Of a stretch of DNA of 15,719 nt, positions 6,955 to 13,588 are shown piece after piece. Position 1 is the first letter of the stretch. Each line of letters opens with the position of its first letter. The position numbers were made by a program, and so were the translations under genes. Location of the stretch: NCBI GenBank assembly GCA_016297695.1, contig JAEDGC010000042.1, forward strand, positions 1 to 15,719, in the 5' to 3' direction. The notes beneath the pieces were generated by a model, which saw only the letters and a list, made by a program, of their open reading frames with translations, did no database searches and was not told where the DNA came from. Origin of the DNA: Bacilli bacterium (lineage in GTDB: Bacteria; Bacillota_I; Bacilli_A; RF39; UBA660).

Positions 6955-7572
6955 ATGTTAGAAATTACTAAAAGACAAGAAGATGTCTTAATATTTGTAA
7001 AGAAATATATGGCTACTCATGGTTATCCACCATCTATTAGAGAAATATGTAAAGGTGTTGGATTATCAAGCCCAGCAACAGCTCATGCCCATATAAAAAA
7101 TTTGGAAAAAGCCGGATATTTAAAAAATGAAAATAATAAATTTAGAACTATTGAATTATTAGTTGAAAATGAATACTTAGAAAAAAATGATGATGTTATA
7201 AAAGTTCCTCTTCTTGGAAAAATAACAGCGGGTAATCCAATTGAAGCTATTGAAAATCCTGATGAATTTATAAGTTTACCAGCAAATTTAATTCCAGCTA
7301 AAGAAACTATATTTACCCTAAAAGTTAGCGGTGAAAGTATGATAAACGCTGGTATTCTTGATGGTGATATAGTAATTATTCAAAAACAAAGTATAGCTAG
7401 AAATGGCGATATAATTGCAGCAATGACTCCAGAAAATGAGGTTACACTTAAAACTTTTTATAAAGAAAAGGATCATATCAGATTGCAACCAGAAAATGAT
7501 AATATGGAACCATTTATATTTGACAATATTACAATATTAGGAAAAGCAATTGGATTATATAGAAAATTTTAG
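6955..7572 (+). CDS. lexA: SOS repressor LexA
   Basis: LexA represses DNA-damage genes and self-cleaves when stimulated by RecA filaments. The 205 residues comprise an N-terminal winged helix-turn-helix (about 1-68, with PSIREICKGVGLSSPATAHAH at 26-46) and a C-terminal S24 peptidase domain. The cleavage site is Ala92-Gly93 in KITAGNPIEA. The catalytic Ser is 128 in VSGESM and the Lys is 166 in EVTLKTF; all are intact. The ATG follows TTGGAGAGTG by 6-7 nt. The length equals that of B. subtilis LexA. It is monocistronic, with SOS box 2 over its promoter and a strong terminator at its end. Confidence 0.98.
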   Translation: MLEITKRQEDVLIFVKKYMATHGYPPSIREICKGVGLSSPATAHAHIKNLEKAGYLKNENNKFRTIELLVENEYLEKNDDVIKVPLLGKITAGNPIEAIENPDEFISLPANLIPAKETIFTLKVSGESMINAGILDGDIVIIQKQSIARNGDIIAAMTPENEVTLKTFYKEKDHIRLQPENDNMEPFIFDNITILGKAIGLYRKF

Positions 7573-7596
7573 TGATGAATATTCATCACTTTTTTT
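7571..7596 (+). terminator. Rho-independent terminator of lexA
   Basis: A perfect dyad (AGTGATGAAT/ATTCATCACT, 7571-7590) followed by seven T. The dyad includes the last two bases of the lexA stop TAG. Confidence 0.92.
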
Positions 7597-7602
7597 ATGT
7601 CA

Positions 7603-7636
7603 TAAAAAAAAGCATTTACTCTGCTTCGTAAACGCT
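7603..7636 (-). terminator. Rho-independent terminator of rplU-prp-rpmA
   Basis: A 9 bp stem with one G-U pair (7611-7619 with 7628-7636), an 8 nt loop and eight T on the minus strand. The promoter-proximal arm lies in the last rpmA codons and the stop codon is in the distal arm. Confidence 0.85.
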
Positions 7637-7903
7637 TACTTTCTTTTTATCTCTGCCTAATCTTTCAAATTTAACAATTCCATCGATTTTAGCAAATAAT
7701 GTATGATCTTTTCCCATTCCAACATTTGTTCCAGGATAAATTTTTGTTCCTCTTTGACGATATAAAATTGATCCACCACTAACAAATTGACCGTCAGCAG
7801 CTTTTGCACCTAATCTACGTCCAGCAGAATCTCTACCATTACGAGTAGAACCTTGTGCTTTAACGTGAGCAAATAATTGGATGTTAAGTAACATATTCTT
7901 CAT
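7616..7903 (-). CDS. rpmA: Ribosomal protein L27 with Prp-cleaved N-terminus
   Basis: L27 reaches towards the peptidyl-transferase centre. The 95 residues have the family core GSTRNGRDSAGRRLGAKAADGQF (18-40), GGSILYRQRGTKIYPGTNVG (43-62) and LFAKIDGIVKFERLGR (69-84). The N-terminal MKNMLLNIQLFA matches the Firmicutes extension that Prp removes after the (F/L)FA sequence; here the residue after the predicted cut is His13, where S. aureus has Ser. The first ATG is chosen because GGAAAGGA lies about 9 nt upstream, inside the end of prp; the ATG at codon 4 would be too far. It is last in the rplU-prp-rpmA unit. Confidence 0.96.
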   Translation of the reverse strand: MKNMLLNIQLFAHVKAQGSTRNGRDSAGRRLGAKAADGQFVSGGSILYRQRGTKIYPGTNVGMGKDHTLFAKIDGIVKFERLGRDKKKVSVYEAE

Positions 7904-7905
7904 AT

Positions 7906-8202
7906 TTATTCATCCTTTCCTATTTTTATATTCTTAGGATAATTATCACTTAATTCTGTTAATAAATTCATCATATTATTTATAAGTTTTATAATTACCT
8001 CATCTTTTTTTATTATCTCTATAGTTAAAATATCTTTTTCTTCAACATATGTTATTGCTTCTCTATCAATTTCTAGAATCCCATTAACAGTAGTTATTAC
8101 TATTGAAGAAACACTTGCACAAACTATATCTTTACCATAATCAGCATAATTCGCATGACCTTTGATAATTATTTTATCATTATTTTTATATACTCTTATC
8201 AT
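7906..8202 (-). CDS. prp: Ribosomal-processing cysteine protease Prp
   Basis: Prp (YsxB) cleaves the N-terminal extension of L27. The 98 residues show the catalytic pair in KGHANYADYGKDIVCASVSS: His16 and Cys28, with the usual spacing. It sits between rplU and rpmA, its invariable position, starting 2 nt after the rplU stop, with no good Shine-Dalgarno, so it is probably translationally coupled. The low expected yield suits an enzyme among ribosomal proteins. Confidence 0.93.
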   Translation of the reverse strand: MIRVYKNNDKIIIKGHANYADYGKDIVCASVSSIVITTVNGILEIDREAITYVEEKDILTIEIIKKDEVIIKLINNMMNLLTELSDNYPKNIKIGKDE

Positions 8203-8204
8203 AA

Positions 8205-8507
8205 TTATTTAACTTCAATTTTTTTAATAGTTAATTTAGTATATGGTTGTCTGTGTCCTTGTTTTAAACGATATTTCTTTTTAGGTTTATATTTGAAAAC
8301 AACAATTTTCTTTTGTTTTCCATGTTTTTCAACAGTTGCTACTACTTTAGCTCCTTTAACATTAGGTTCACCAATTTTTCCATCAACCATTAAAACATCA
8401 GTAAATTCAACATCTGTTCCAACTTCATTATCTAATTTTTCAACATAGATAACATCGCCTTCTTGAACATAGTATTGTTTTCCACCAGTTACAAATATAG
8501 CTTTCAT
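8205..8507 (-). CDS. rplU: Ribosomal protein L21
   Basis: L21 is a 50S protein bound to 23S rRNA. All 100 residues fit: MKAIFVTGGKQYYVQEGD (1-18), a middle beta-barrel, and the basic KYKPKKKYRLKQGHRQPYTKLTI (72-94) that binds rRNA. AGGAGG sits 7 nt before the ATG. It is first in the operon with prp and rpmA and preceded by an L21 leader, so autoregulation by L21 is likely. Confidence 0.97.
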   Translation of the reverse strand: MKAIFVTGGKQYYVQEGDVIYVEKLDNEVGTDVEFTDVLMVDGKIGEPNVKGAKVVATVEKHGKQKKIVVFKYKPKKKYRLKQGHRQPYTKLTIKKIEVK

Positions 8508-8517
8508 TTCTTTACCT

Positions 8518-8608
8518 CCTTCAAATATTTAAGACTCGCCTATAAAGGTACTAATAATTTAGTTTTAAACCTGTTAAGTGCGGTTTGAAAAGAAAGCCCT
8601 TTCAAACG
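8518..8608 (-). ncRNA. L21 leader (rplU 5' regulatory RNA)
   Basis: The space between the rplU promoter and its ribosome binding site holds an 8 bp hairpin (GTTTGAAA/TTTCAAAC, 8583-8590 with 8600-8607) and then conserved-looking unpaired blocks, CCGCACTTAACAGG and ACCTTTATAGGCGAGTC on the transcript, with a small hairpin (ACTAA/TTAGT) between. L21 leaders are established in Firmicutes at exactly this place. Assignment is by position and general look; I could not compare it with the family model. Confidence 0.65.
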
Positions 8609-8613
8609 TTAAA

Positions 8614-8642
8614 ATCATATCAAAAATATGTATTTTTGTCAA
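8614..8642 (-). promoter_or_regulatory. Promoter of rplU-prp-rpmA
   Basis: On the minus strand: TTGACA at 8642-8637, a 17 bp spacer, and TATGAT at 8619-8614 preceded by TGA. The -35 and spacer are coding sequence for the last residues of the spoIVFB-like gene, whose TGA stop supplies the extended -10 dinucleotide. Confidence 0.8.
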
Positions 8643-9387
8643 ATCTTTTTCGGATTTTTTCATTCTCACTAATATATTTACTACCTAATTTAAAATAATG
8701 CTTATTATTTATTTTTAATTCATTTAAATTTCTAGTATTATTATTTATTTTTTTATAAGGTAAATTATATATAATTCTTTCAAGCAAAAATTTATTAAAA
8801 ATATATTTAAAATCTTTAAAATATTTAAAAGTATAAAAGATTAATATGCATATTATTAGATAATTATTTAATGAATAAATATTATTGTATAAAAAAAATA
8901 TAAATATAAAAACAATAGATAAAATAATAGTTAAATAATTGCTTAATTTAAAAGATAAAAATCGATTAAGTATATTTTCTAACATTTTACTACCATCAAG
9001 TGGTATTACTGGTAAAACATTAAAAATCGTAATAGTATGATTATAATGTTTTATAAGTTCTGTTGTATTAACGGTAAAATTAAATAATTTTAATATTAAA
9101 TATATTATTAAATTTTGAAAGATTATACCACTTATCGCTACCAAAAAATCTTTATTTAAATTTGAATTAATTAATTTATTAATTGTAGTAATTCCCCCAA
9201 AAGGATAAATAGTTACTTTTTCTATTTTATAATTACATATTATAGCCATTATAATATGTCCTAGTTCATGGATAATTACTATCATGAATAAAATTATGGC
9301 ATTTTTTATAAATCCACATAAAAAACAAGTTATTAAAAAATAATATGTAAAACTATTTATATTTATTTTATTTAAGATAGTTTTCAT
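8620..9387 (-). CDS. SpoIVFB-like site-2 protease (M50)
   Basis: An intramembrane zinc metalloprotease of 255 residues with about six hydrophobic segments. HELGH at 40-44 gives the zinc ligands His40 and His44 with Glu41. The third ligand is Asp131 in FNVLPVIPLDGSKM, and YPFGGIT (61-67) is the family's substrate-contact loop. SpoIVFB activates sigma-K in Bacillus; this copy lacks the CBS domain that Bacillus SpoIVFB carries at its C-terminus and ends in a short basic tail. Whether the host sporulates cannot be told here. It overlaps the SpoIVFA-like gene by 20 bp, as in Bacillus, and ends against the rplU promoter with no terminator between, so read-through into rplU is expected. Confidence 0.88.
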   Translation of the reverse strand: MKTILNKININSFTYYFLITCFLCGFIKNAIILFMIVIIHELGHIIMAIICNYKIEKVTIYPFGGITTINKLINSNLNKDFLVAISGIIFQNLIIYLILKLFNFTVNTTELIKHYNHTITIFNVLPVIPLDGSKMLENILNRFLSFKLSNYLTIILSIVFIFIFFLYNNIYSLNNYLIICILIFYTFKYFKDFKYIFNKFLLERIIYNLPYKKINNNTRNLNELKINNKHYFKLGSKYISENEKIRKRFDKNTYF

Positions 9388-9976
9388 ATCCTAAATAATC
9401 ATTTTCTTTATTAAATACTAAATAAAGTTTACTATCATTTGCTTGCCCAAGCATTGTATCTTTTGAAACGTAATCATACAAATTAACACCAACATCATTA
9501 ATGTTACCATACCAAATATCTACTCCATCACTTCCTTGAATTATTACAGTATTTTCATAATTATCTTTATTTCCAATAAATACGACAATTCCATCATAAA
9601 GAGCAGTAACTGCATTACTTGTTAAATCTAATTTATAACCCTTTTCATATTTTTCTATATTATTATAAGAAATACCCTCATTAAATACTGTTTTAGTAGT
9701 ACCTTTATCTAGTTCTAATGGTAATACTTTACCAAATACCTTGTTGTATGACTTAGATATTTTAGTAAAAGATAAACTATTTTCAAACAATTTTTCCTTA
9801 TAATTTTTTAAATTTTCATCATTCATATTAACATATATTGCCGATATAAGAATAACAATTACAGAAAGTAAGGTTCTTGTAAATAAATTTGAAATATATT
9901 TACTTTTCATTATTTTATTATTAAATTTATTTGATTTATTTTGTCTTAATTTTTTTATTATTTCTTCATTATCCAT
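9368..9976 (-). CDS. SpoIVFA-like degenerate M23 membrane protein
   Basis: 202 residues: a basic cytoplasmic tail (1-33), one membrane helix (about 34-50), a linker, and a C-terminal LytM/M23-like beta domain (about 116-200: AVTALYDGIVVFIGNKDNYE, WYGNINDVGV, GQANDSKLYLVF). The zinc ligands of active M23 peptidases are missing; there is not one His in the protein. That is also the state of SpoIVFA, the scaffold that holds SpoIVFB inactive in the forespore outer membrane. The position directly before the SpoIVFB-like gene supports the call. The start has GGTGA 4 nt before the ATG, 26 nt after mreD. Confidence 0.78.
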   Translation of the reverse strand: MDNEEIIKKLRQNKSNKFNNKIMKSKYISNLFTRTLLSVIVILISAIYVNMNDENLKNYKEKLFENSLSFTKISKSYNKVFGKVLPLELDKGTTKTVFNEGISYNNIEKYEKGYKLDLTSNAVTALYDGIVVFIGNKDNYENTVIIQGSDGVDIWYGNINDVGVNLYDYVSKDTMLGQANDSKLYLVFNKENDYLGYENYLK

Positions 9977-10002
9977 GGTATCACCATTAAATAATATGAG
10001 TA

Positions 10003-10395
10003 TTATTTGTCATTTATGAATTTATAATAATAAATAACACTAATAATAAAATGCATTAAATAATTATTTACTATAATGCTATTAATTTCTAAAAAACTTA
10101 GATTGCAATTCATTATTGAAGATAATACTATAAATAATTGATAATTTATAATATTTATTGCTAAAAAAACTACAATATTTTTTTTATTAAAATTTAGTAA
10201 ATATTTATTTATAACTATCAAAATAAATATAACTAATAAATTCTTAAAATAAGTTTTTAATATTATAAAATCTAATATTACCCCAATAAAAAATAACTTT
10301 TTATAATATTTTTTTTCCATCAAATTTAAAAGTATAAAATAAGTATTATAACTTGTAAAATTATACACTAAAAAATCCAATAAAAATAAAATCAT
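10003..10395 (-). CDS. mreD: Rod-shape protein MreD, short
   Basis: 130 residues, almost wholly hydrophobic, with four to five predicted membrane helices, lying directly behind mreC with an ATGA overlap. MreD is poorly conserved in sequence, so the call rests on topology and its place between mreC and the spoIVF pair. It is shorter than the usual 160-170 residues, having perhaps lost a helix. It works with MreC in the elongasome that guides lateral-wall synthesis. Confidence 0.75.
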   Translation of the reverse strand: MILFLLDFLVYNFTSYNTYFILLNLMEKKYYKKLFFIGVILDFIILKTYFKNLLVIFILIVINKYLLNFNKKNIVVFLAINIINYQLFIVLSSIMNCNLSFLEINSIIVNNYLMHFIISVIYYYKFINDK

Positions 10396-11060
10396 TGTTC
10401 ATCATTACTTTCTACTTTATTAATAATCATTAAATAATCAATATCTTTTAAATTACTAATTTCTTTTACTTTAATTTTTTTAGAAAGTTTATCTTTTGAT
10501 AAGGTAATGGAATCAACAATAGCAACTGGAATATTTTCTGGTATGTCAGTTAATCCAGAAGTATAAACTATATCATTAACATTAACATTACTATCACTAA
10601 CTATATTACTAACAACTAATTCATTATTTTTACTTTCTAAAATTCCATATGTATCATTAATTTTTACAGACAACTTGAATTTATTATTATATAAAAGTAT
10701 AACATCACTACTATTTTTATTTACTTTATCTATTAATCCAACTAAAGATTTATTAGTTACTACAGCACTATTTTTATTAATGTTATAGTCTTTTCCTTTA
10801 GTTATTACTAATTTATTATAAAAATCATAAATATTTCTATAAATAACTTTTGAATAAATATAATCATTAGCACTAAAATCTTTTATATCATATTTATCTA
10901 ATACTTTTAAATATTCATTTTTATAATATTTTAATTCATTTTCTTTTAAATAATTAAATTCATATTGTTGAGGATAAAAAATTTTATAAATATTTTCTTT
11001 AAATAAAATCAATAATATTAAAATTATAAATATCCAACTGTTTTTTAATATTTTAGCCAT
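10392..11060 (-). CDS. mreC: Rod-shape protein MreC
   Basis: 222 residues: an N-terminal membrane helix (about 8-24), a coiled-coil-like segment (35-60) and the MreC beta domain, visible as SAVVTNKSLVGLIDKVNKNS (98-117), VILLYNNKFKLSVKIN (120-135), ESKNNELVVSNI (142-153) and VNDIVYTSGLTDIPENIPVAIV (161-182). The VVTNxSLVGLIDKV and GDIVYTSGL-type signatures are characteristic. Shorter than B. subtilis MreC (about 290). GGTGA lies 5 nt before the ATG. It overlaps radC by 8 bp and mreD by 4 bp. The usual upstream partner mreB is not here. Confidence 0.92.
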   Translation of the reverse strand: MAKILKNSWIFIILILLILFKENIYKIFYPQQYEFNYLKENELKYYKNEYLKVLDKYDIKDFSANDYIYSKVIYRNIYDFYNKLVITKGKDYNINKNSAVVTNKSLVGLIDKVNKNSSDVILLYNNKFKLSVKINDTYGILESKNNELVVSNIVSDSNVNVNDIVYTSGLTDIPENIPVAIVDSITLSKDKLSKKIKVKEISNLKDIDYLMIINKVESNDEQ

Positions 11061-11730
11061 TTAAATCACCATTATCATAAAAACTATAATATTTATTATT
11101 TCCAATTATTATATGGTCTAAAAGAGGTATTCCTATAACCTTACTAGTTTTATATACTTGATTAGTAAAATTTATATCTGCCTTACTAGGTAGTGGATCA
11201 CCACTTGGATGATTATGTACCATTATTAAAAAAACTGCCGAATTTTTTATAGCTTCTTTAAATATTTCACGTGGATGACTAATACTCATATTAATAGTTC
11301 CAATAAATATTGTTTTAAAACTGATTAATTTATTTTTATTATCTAAAAAAATAGCAATTAAATTTTCTTGCTTTAAACTACTAATTTTATTTTTAAAGTA
11401 ATCATATATCGTAGATGCTTTATTAAAATTAATTTTTTCTAAATCATCATTGTATGTACTTCTTATTCCAAGTTCAATTGCAGCAACTAATGTAATAGCT
11501 TTTACCTCACCCATTCCATTTATTTTAGTTAATTCTAAATACGATAAATCATTTAATTTAGGATGCTTTTTTTTAATAGTTATGGCCAAATCCTTTACTG
11601 ACATATTTTTGGTACCACATCTTAATATAATTGCTATTAATTCTTCATCACTTAGATTTTTAACACCATATTTTTTTAACTTTTCACGTGGTTTTTCAGT
11701 ATCAGGTAAATCTTTTATTAAATATGTCAT
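11053..11730 (-). CDS. radC: RadC/YsxA family JAB/MPN protein
   Basis: 225 residues, normal length. N-terminal helix-hairpin-helix part: REKLKKYGVKNLSDEELIAIILRCGTKNMSV (15-45) and ITKING-like LTKINGMGEVKAITLVAAIELG (67-88). C-terminal JAMM metal site: HNHPSGDPLPSKAD with His172, His174 and Asp185, all intact. The family's biochemical role is unsettled; a repair function was originally proposed and later doubted. The start overlaps the preceding SPOR gene by ATGA. Its place before mreC is the same as in Bacillus (there with mreB between). Confidence 0.95.
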   Translation of the reverse strand: MTYLIKDLPDTEKPREKLKKYGVKNLSDEELIAIILRCGTKNMSVKDLAITIKKKHPKLNDLSYLELTKINGMGEVKAITLVAAIELGIRSTYNDDLEKINFNKASTIYDYFKNKISSLKQENLIAIFLDNKNKLISFKTIFIGTINMSISHPREIFKEAIKNSAVFLIMVHNHPSGDPLPSKADINFTNQVYKTSKVIGIPLLDHIIIGNNKYYSFYDNGDLNG

Positions 11731-12146
11731 ATTACTTCATCACCATACTTTTCTATTATTTGTTTATTTATAATTTTTAATGACTCATCATCAGATATTT
11801 TAATTAATTCAGAATACTTATTAATATTTTCATATAAAGAAGTATTTACATATTTTTCTTTTATATAATAATCAATATTGTTCTCTTTATAAAAATTAAT
11901 CATTTTTTCTTTTGAAGTTTTATCAGAAACAATTGAATCATAAATATGATAAAGTTTCCCATCATAAAATATTTTACTTTTGCTATCACTGGCAATTAAT
12001 GCTTCATCATAACTAGAATAAACTCCAGTTTGAAATATTGAAATAACTTTAATATTTATATTGTTTTTTAATACATTATAATAATAAAAAGAAATTAATA
12101 AACCTAAAGAAATAGCTAAAGTAATAAATATTAGAATTTTTTTCAT
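11727..12146 (-). CDS. SPOR-domain-like membrane protein, positional match to SpoIIB
   Basis: 139 residues from the ATG at 12146, chosen over an in-frame ATG at 12209 because GGTGA lies 5 nt upstream and a membrane helix (4-23) follows at once. The rest resembles a SPOR domain: ISIFQTGVYSSYDEALIASD (36-55), YHIYDSIVSDKTSKEKMINF (66-85) and IDYYIKEKYV (91-100), the order typical of the domain (QxGxFxxxxxA, YRVxxGxF, yyiK). SPOR domains bind denuded septal peptidoglycan. In B. subtilis the SPOR protein SpoIIB is encoded just upstream of maf-radC-mreBCD, so this gene is a positional match with maf lost. The family call is from memory of motifs and not computed. Confidence 0.68.
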   Translation of the reverse strand: MKKILIFITLAISLGLLISFYYYNVLKNNINIKVISIFQTGVYSSYDEALIASDSKSKIFYDGKLYHIYDSIVSDKTSKEKMINFYKENNIDYYIKEKYVNTSLYENINKYSELIKISDDESLKIINKQIIEKYGDEVI

Positions 12147-12237
12147 TAATATCACCATATAATATATATCATCACTAAAATAAATATTTTGTCGAGTAAT
12201 GTAAATCAACTGTTATTTAATAAAAATCAATTAATTA

Positions 12238-12266
12238 TTGCAAATATTATATTTTTTTGATAGAAT
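12238..12266 (+). promoter_or_regulatory. Promoter of rpsT
   Basis: TTGCAA (12238-12243), a 17 bp spacer, and TAGAAT (12261-12266) preceded by TGA (extended -10). For the divergent SPOR-radC-mre operon in the same gap (12147-12237) I see no convincing promoter; TCGACA with a TGATAT 18 bp on is the nearest. Confidence 0.75.
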
Positions 12267-12298
12267 TATTACTGTATTTAAAGGAGGGAAAATACTTT

Positions 12299-12562
12299 AT
12301 GCCAAATATTAAGAGCTCTAAAAAGGCAGTAAAAGTAATAGCTAAAAAGACTGATAACAATCATGAACTTAAAGCTAGAGTTAAAAATTCTATAAAGAAT
12401 ACTGATAAAGCAATCAGTGCTAATGATAAAGAATTAGCAACTACTTTATTTAAAGATACTCAAAAAAGTATTGATAAAGCTGTTAGTAAAGGATTTATAA
12501 AAAAGAATACTGCATCTAGACAAAAATCAAGATTAGCACAAAAAGTTAAAAATATGAAGTAA
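12299..12562 (+). CDS. rpsT: Ribosomal protein S20
   Basis: A primary-binding 16S rRNA protein of the 30S body. 87 residues, Lys-rich and helical: MPNIKSSKKAVKV, NHELKARVKNSIKNTDKAI, and the C-terminal KGFIKKNTASRQKSRLAQKV that marks the family. The start MPNIKSSKK is chosen because AAAGGAGGG lies 10-12 nt upstream; a longer in-frame ORF from 12257 overlaps the promoter and is not real. Monocistronic. Confidence 0.97.
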   Translation: MPNIKSSKKAVKVIAKKTDNNHELKARVKNSIKNTDKAISANDKELATTLFKDTQKSIDKAVSKGFIKKNTASRQKSRLAQKVKNMK

Positions 12563-12583
12563 TAATTGAATACTTCTTTTTTT
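12556..12583 (+). terminator. Terminator of rpsT
   Basis: A 6 bp stem GAAGTA/TACTTC (12556-12561 and 12571-12576) with a 9 nt loop and seven T. The stem includes the last sense codon and stop. It is short and AT-rich, so modest. Confidence 0.6.
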
Positions 12584-12594
12584 AATGTTAAAAT
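12566..12594 (+). promoter_or_regulatory. Promoter of the transglutaminase-like gene
   Basis: TTGAAT (12566-12571), a 17 bp spacer, and TAAAAT (12589-12594) preceded by TGT. It overlaps the rpsT terminator. The AGGTGA Shine-Dalgarno follows directly. Confidence 0.6.
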
Positions 12595-12611
12595 TAATAT
12601 AGGTGAAAATA

Positions 12612-13562
12612 ATGAACAACAAAAGTACTTTTCTTATCACTATATTCTGCTCTATTTTAATATTTATAATTACCCTAAATATTAATAAAATAAGTAGTTT
12701 TTTAGTGAATACTTTAGAAGAAAATCCTAAAATTATTAAAGAAAATAAAAGTATATATGCCTTAAATGAAAGCTTTGAATTTGTAGCAAGTACGACTGAT
12801 TTTACTCCTCTTAGCAAACAAGATTTAAAAAATATTATTTATACAACTGTTGACAGTGGCTGGAACAATTTTACTTTTTATTGCCCTAATGAATATTCTA
12901 AATGTGTTAAAGATATAATGGATATTACAAATGATCAAGAAATTTTAACCCATTTAAATAATTTTGTTAGTCCATATAATAGTTTTTCAAATATAAAAAC
13001 AACTATTAGTGATTCTGGAGAAATTACTTTGAATATTAAATATTTATATACTGATGATAAAATTAATGCTATTAACAAAAAAATAGACGAAGTATTAAAA
13101 AATAACATTAATGATTCTATGGATGACTATGAAAAAATTAAAGTTATTCATGATTATATAATTAATAATGCTAAATATGATGTAAAAAGAAATAATGAAA
13201 ATATTAGCCAATATAATTCATATATTGCTTATGGTCCTTTAATTGAAGGATATGCAACTTGTAATGGGTATACTGATGCAATGGCTTTATTTCTAAATAA
13301 ACTAGGGTATAAAAACTTTAAAATAGCTACTACTCCAGATGATAAAAATCTAACTGGTCATATATGGAATGCAGTATATTTAAATAATAAATGGTTGCAT
13401 TTAGATGTTACCTGGGATGATCCAGTTAGTGAAGATGGTAAAGACTATTTGTTACATAAATACTTTTTAATAACTGATGAAGAATTAAAAAAAGCTGATG
13501 AAGGAAAAGTCGTTGTTACTGAACATAATTATTTAAAAAATATCTATTCTGAATTCAAATAA
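12612..13562 (+). CDS. Membrane-anchored transglutaminase-like (papain-fold) protein
   Basis: 316 residues. A short tail and one membrane helix (about 6-22) place the rest outside the cell. The C-terminal half is a transglutaminase-like domain: KIKVIHDYIINNAKYD (175-190), the nucleophile Cys217 in EGYATCNGYTDAM, His250 in LTGHIWNAVYLNNKW and Asp265 in LHLDVTWDDP, an intact triad. Bacterial relatives with this layout act as proteases or peptide-bond-modifying enzymes, and some have no known substrate. The N-terminal half (40-160) is unassigned; Cys91 and Cys98 could pair. The ATG at 12612 is preferred to a GTG 9 nt upstream, which is part of its AGGTGA Shine-Dalgarno. Confidence 0.85.
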   Translation: MNNKSTFLITIFCSILIFIITLNINKISSFLVNTLEENPKIIKENKSIYALNESFEFVASTTDFTPLSKQDLKNIIYTTVDSGWNNFTFYCPNEYSKCVKDIMDITNDQEILTHLNNFVSPYNSFSNIKTTISDSGEITLNIKYLYTDDKINAINKKIDEVLKNNINDSMDDYEKIKVIHDYIINNAKYDVKRNNENISQYNSYIAYGPLIEGYATCNGYTDAMALFLNKLGYKNFKIATTPDDKNLTGHIWNAVYLNNKWLHLDVTWDDPVSEDGKDYLLHKYFLITDEELKKADEGKVVVTEHNYLKNIYSEFK

Positions 13563-13588
13563 AAAAATAATCGATTGATTATTTTTTT
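13561..13588. terminator. Bidirectional terminator between convergent genes
   Basis: A dyad of AATAATC/GATTATT (13566-13572 and 13577-13583) with a GATT loop, extended by A-runs on the left and T-runs on the right. It serves the transglutaminase-like gene on the plus strand and the decayed surface gene on the minus strand, and overlaps both stop codons. Confidence 0.8.

Noticed and set aside
8155..8448. Plus-strand ORF opposite rplU and prp
   Set aside because: Antisense to two confidently identified genes; hydrophobic only because of AT-rich composition.
12147..12209. Upstream start of the SPOR-like protein
   Set aside because: The extra 21 residues (MIYITRQNIYF...) would precede the membrane helix without any ribosome binding site; the ATG at 12146 has GGTGA at the right distance.
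12257..12298. Longer in-frame start for S20 (MIELLLYLKEGKYF extension)
   Set aside because: It overlaps the -10 and the AAAGGAGGG Shine-Dalgarno of rpsT, and family members start at MPNIKSSKK.
12533..12817. Minus-strand ORF across rpsT and the transglutaminase-like gene
   Set aside because: Overlaps two real plus-strand genes and their promoter and terminator; no ribosome binding site.
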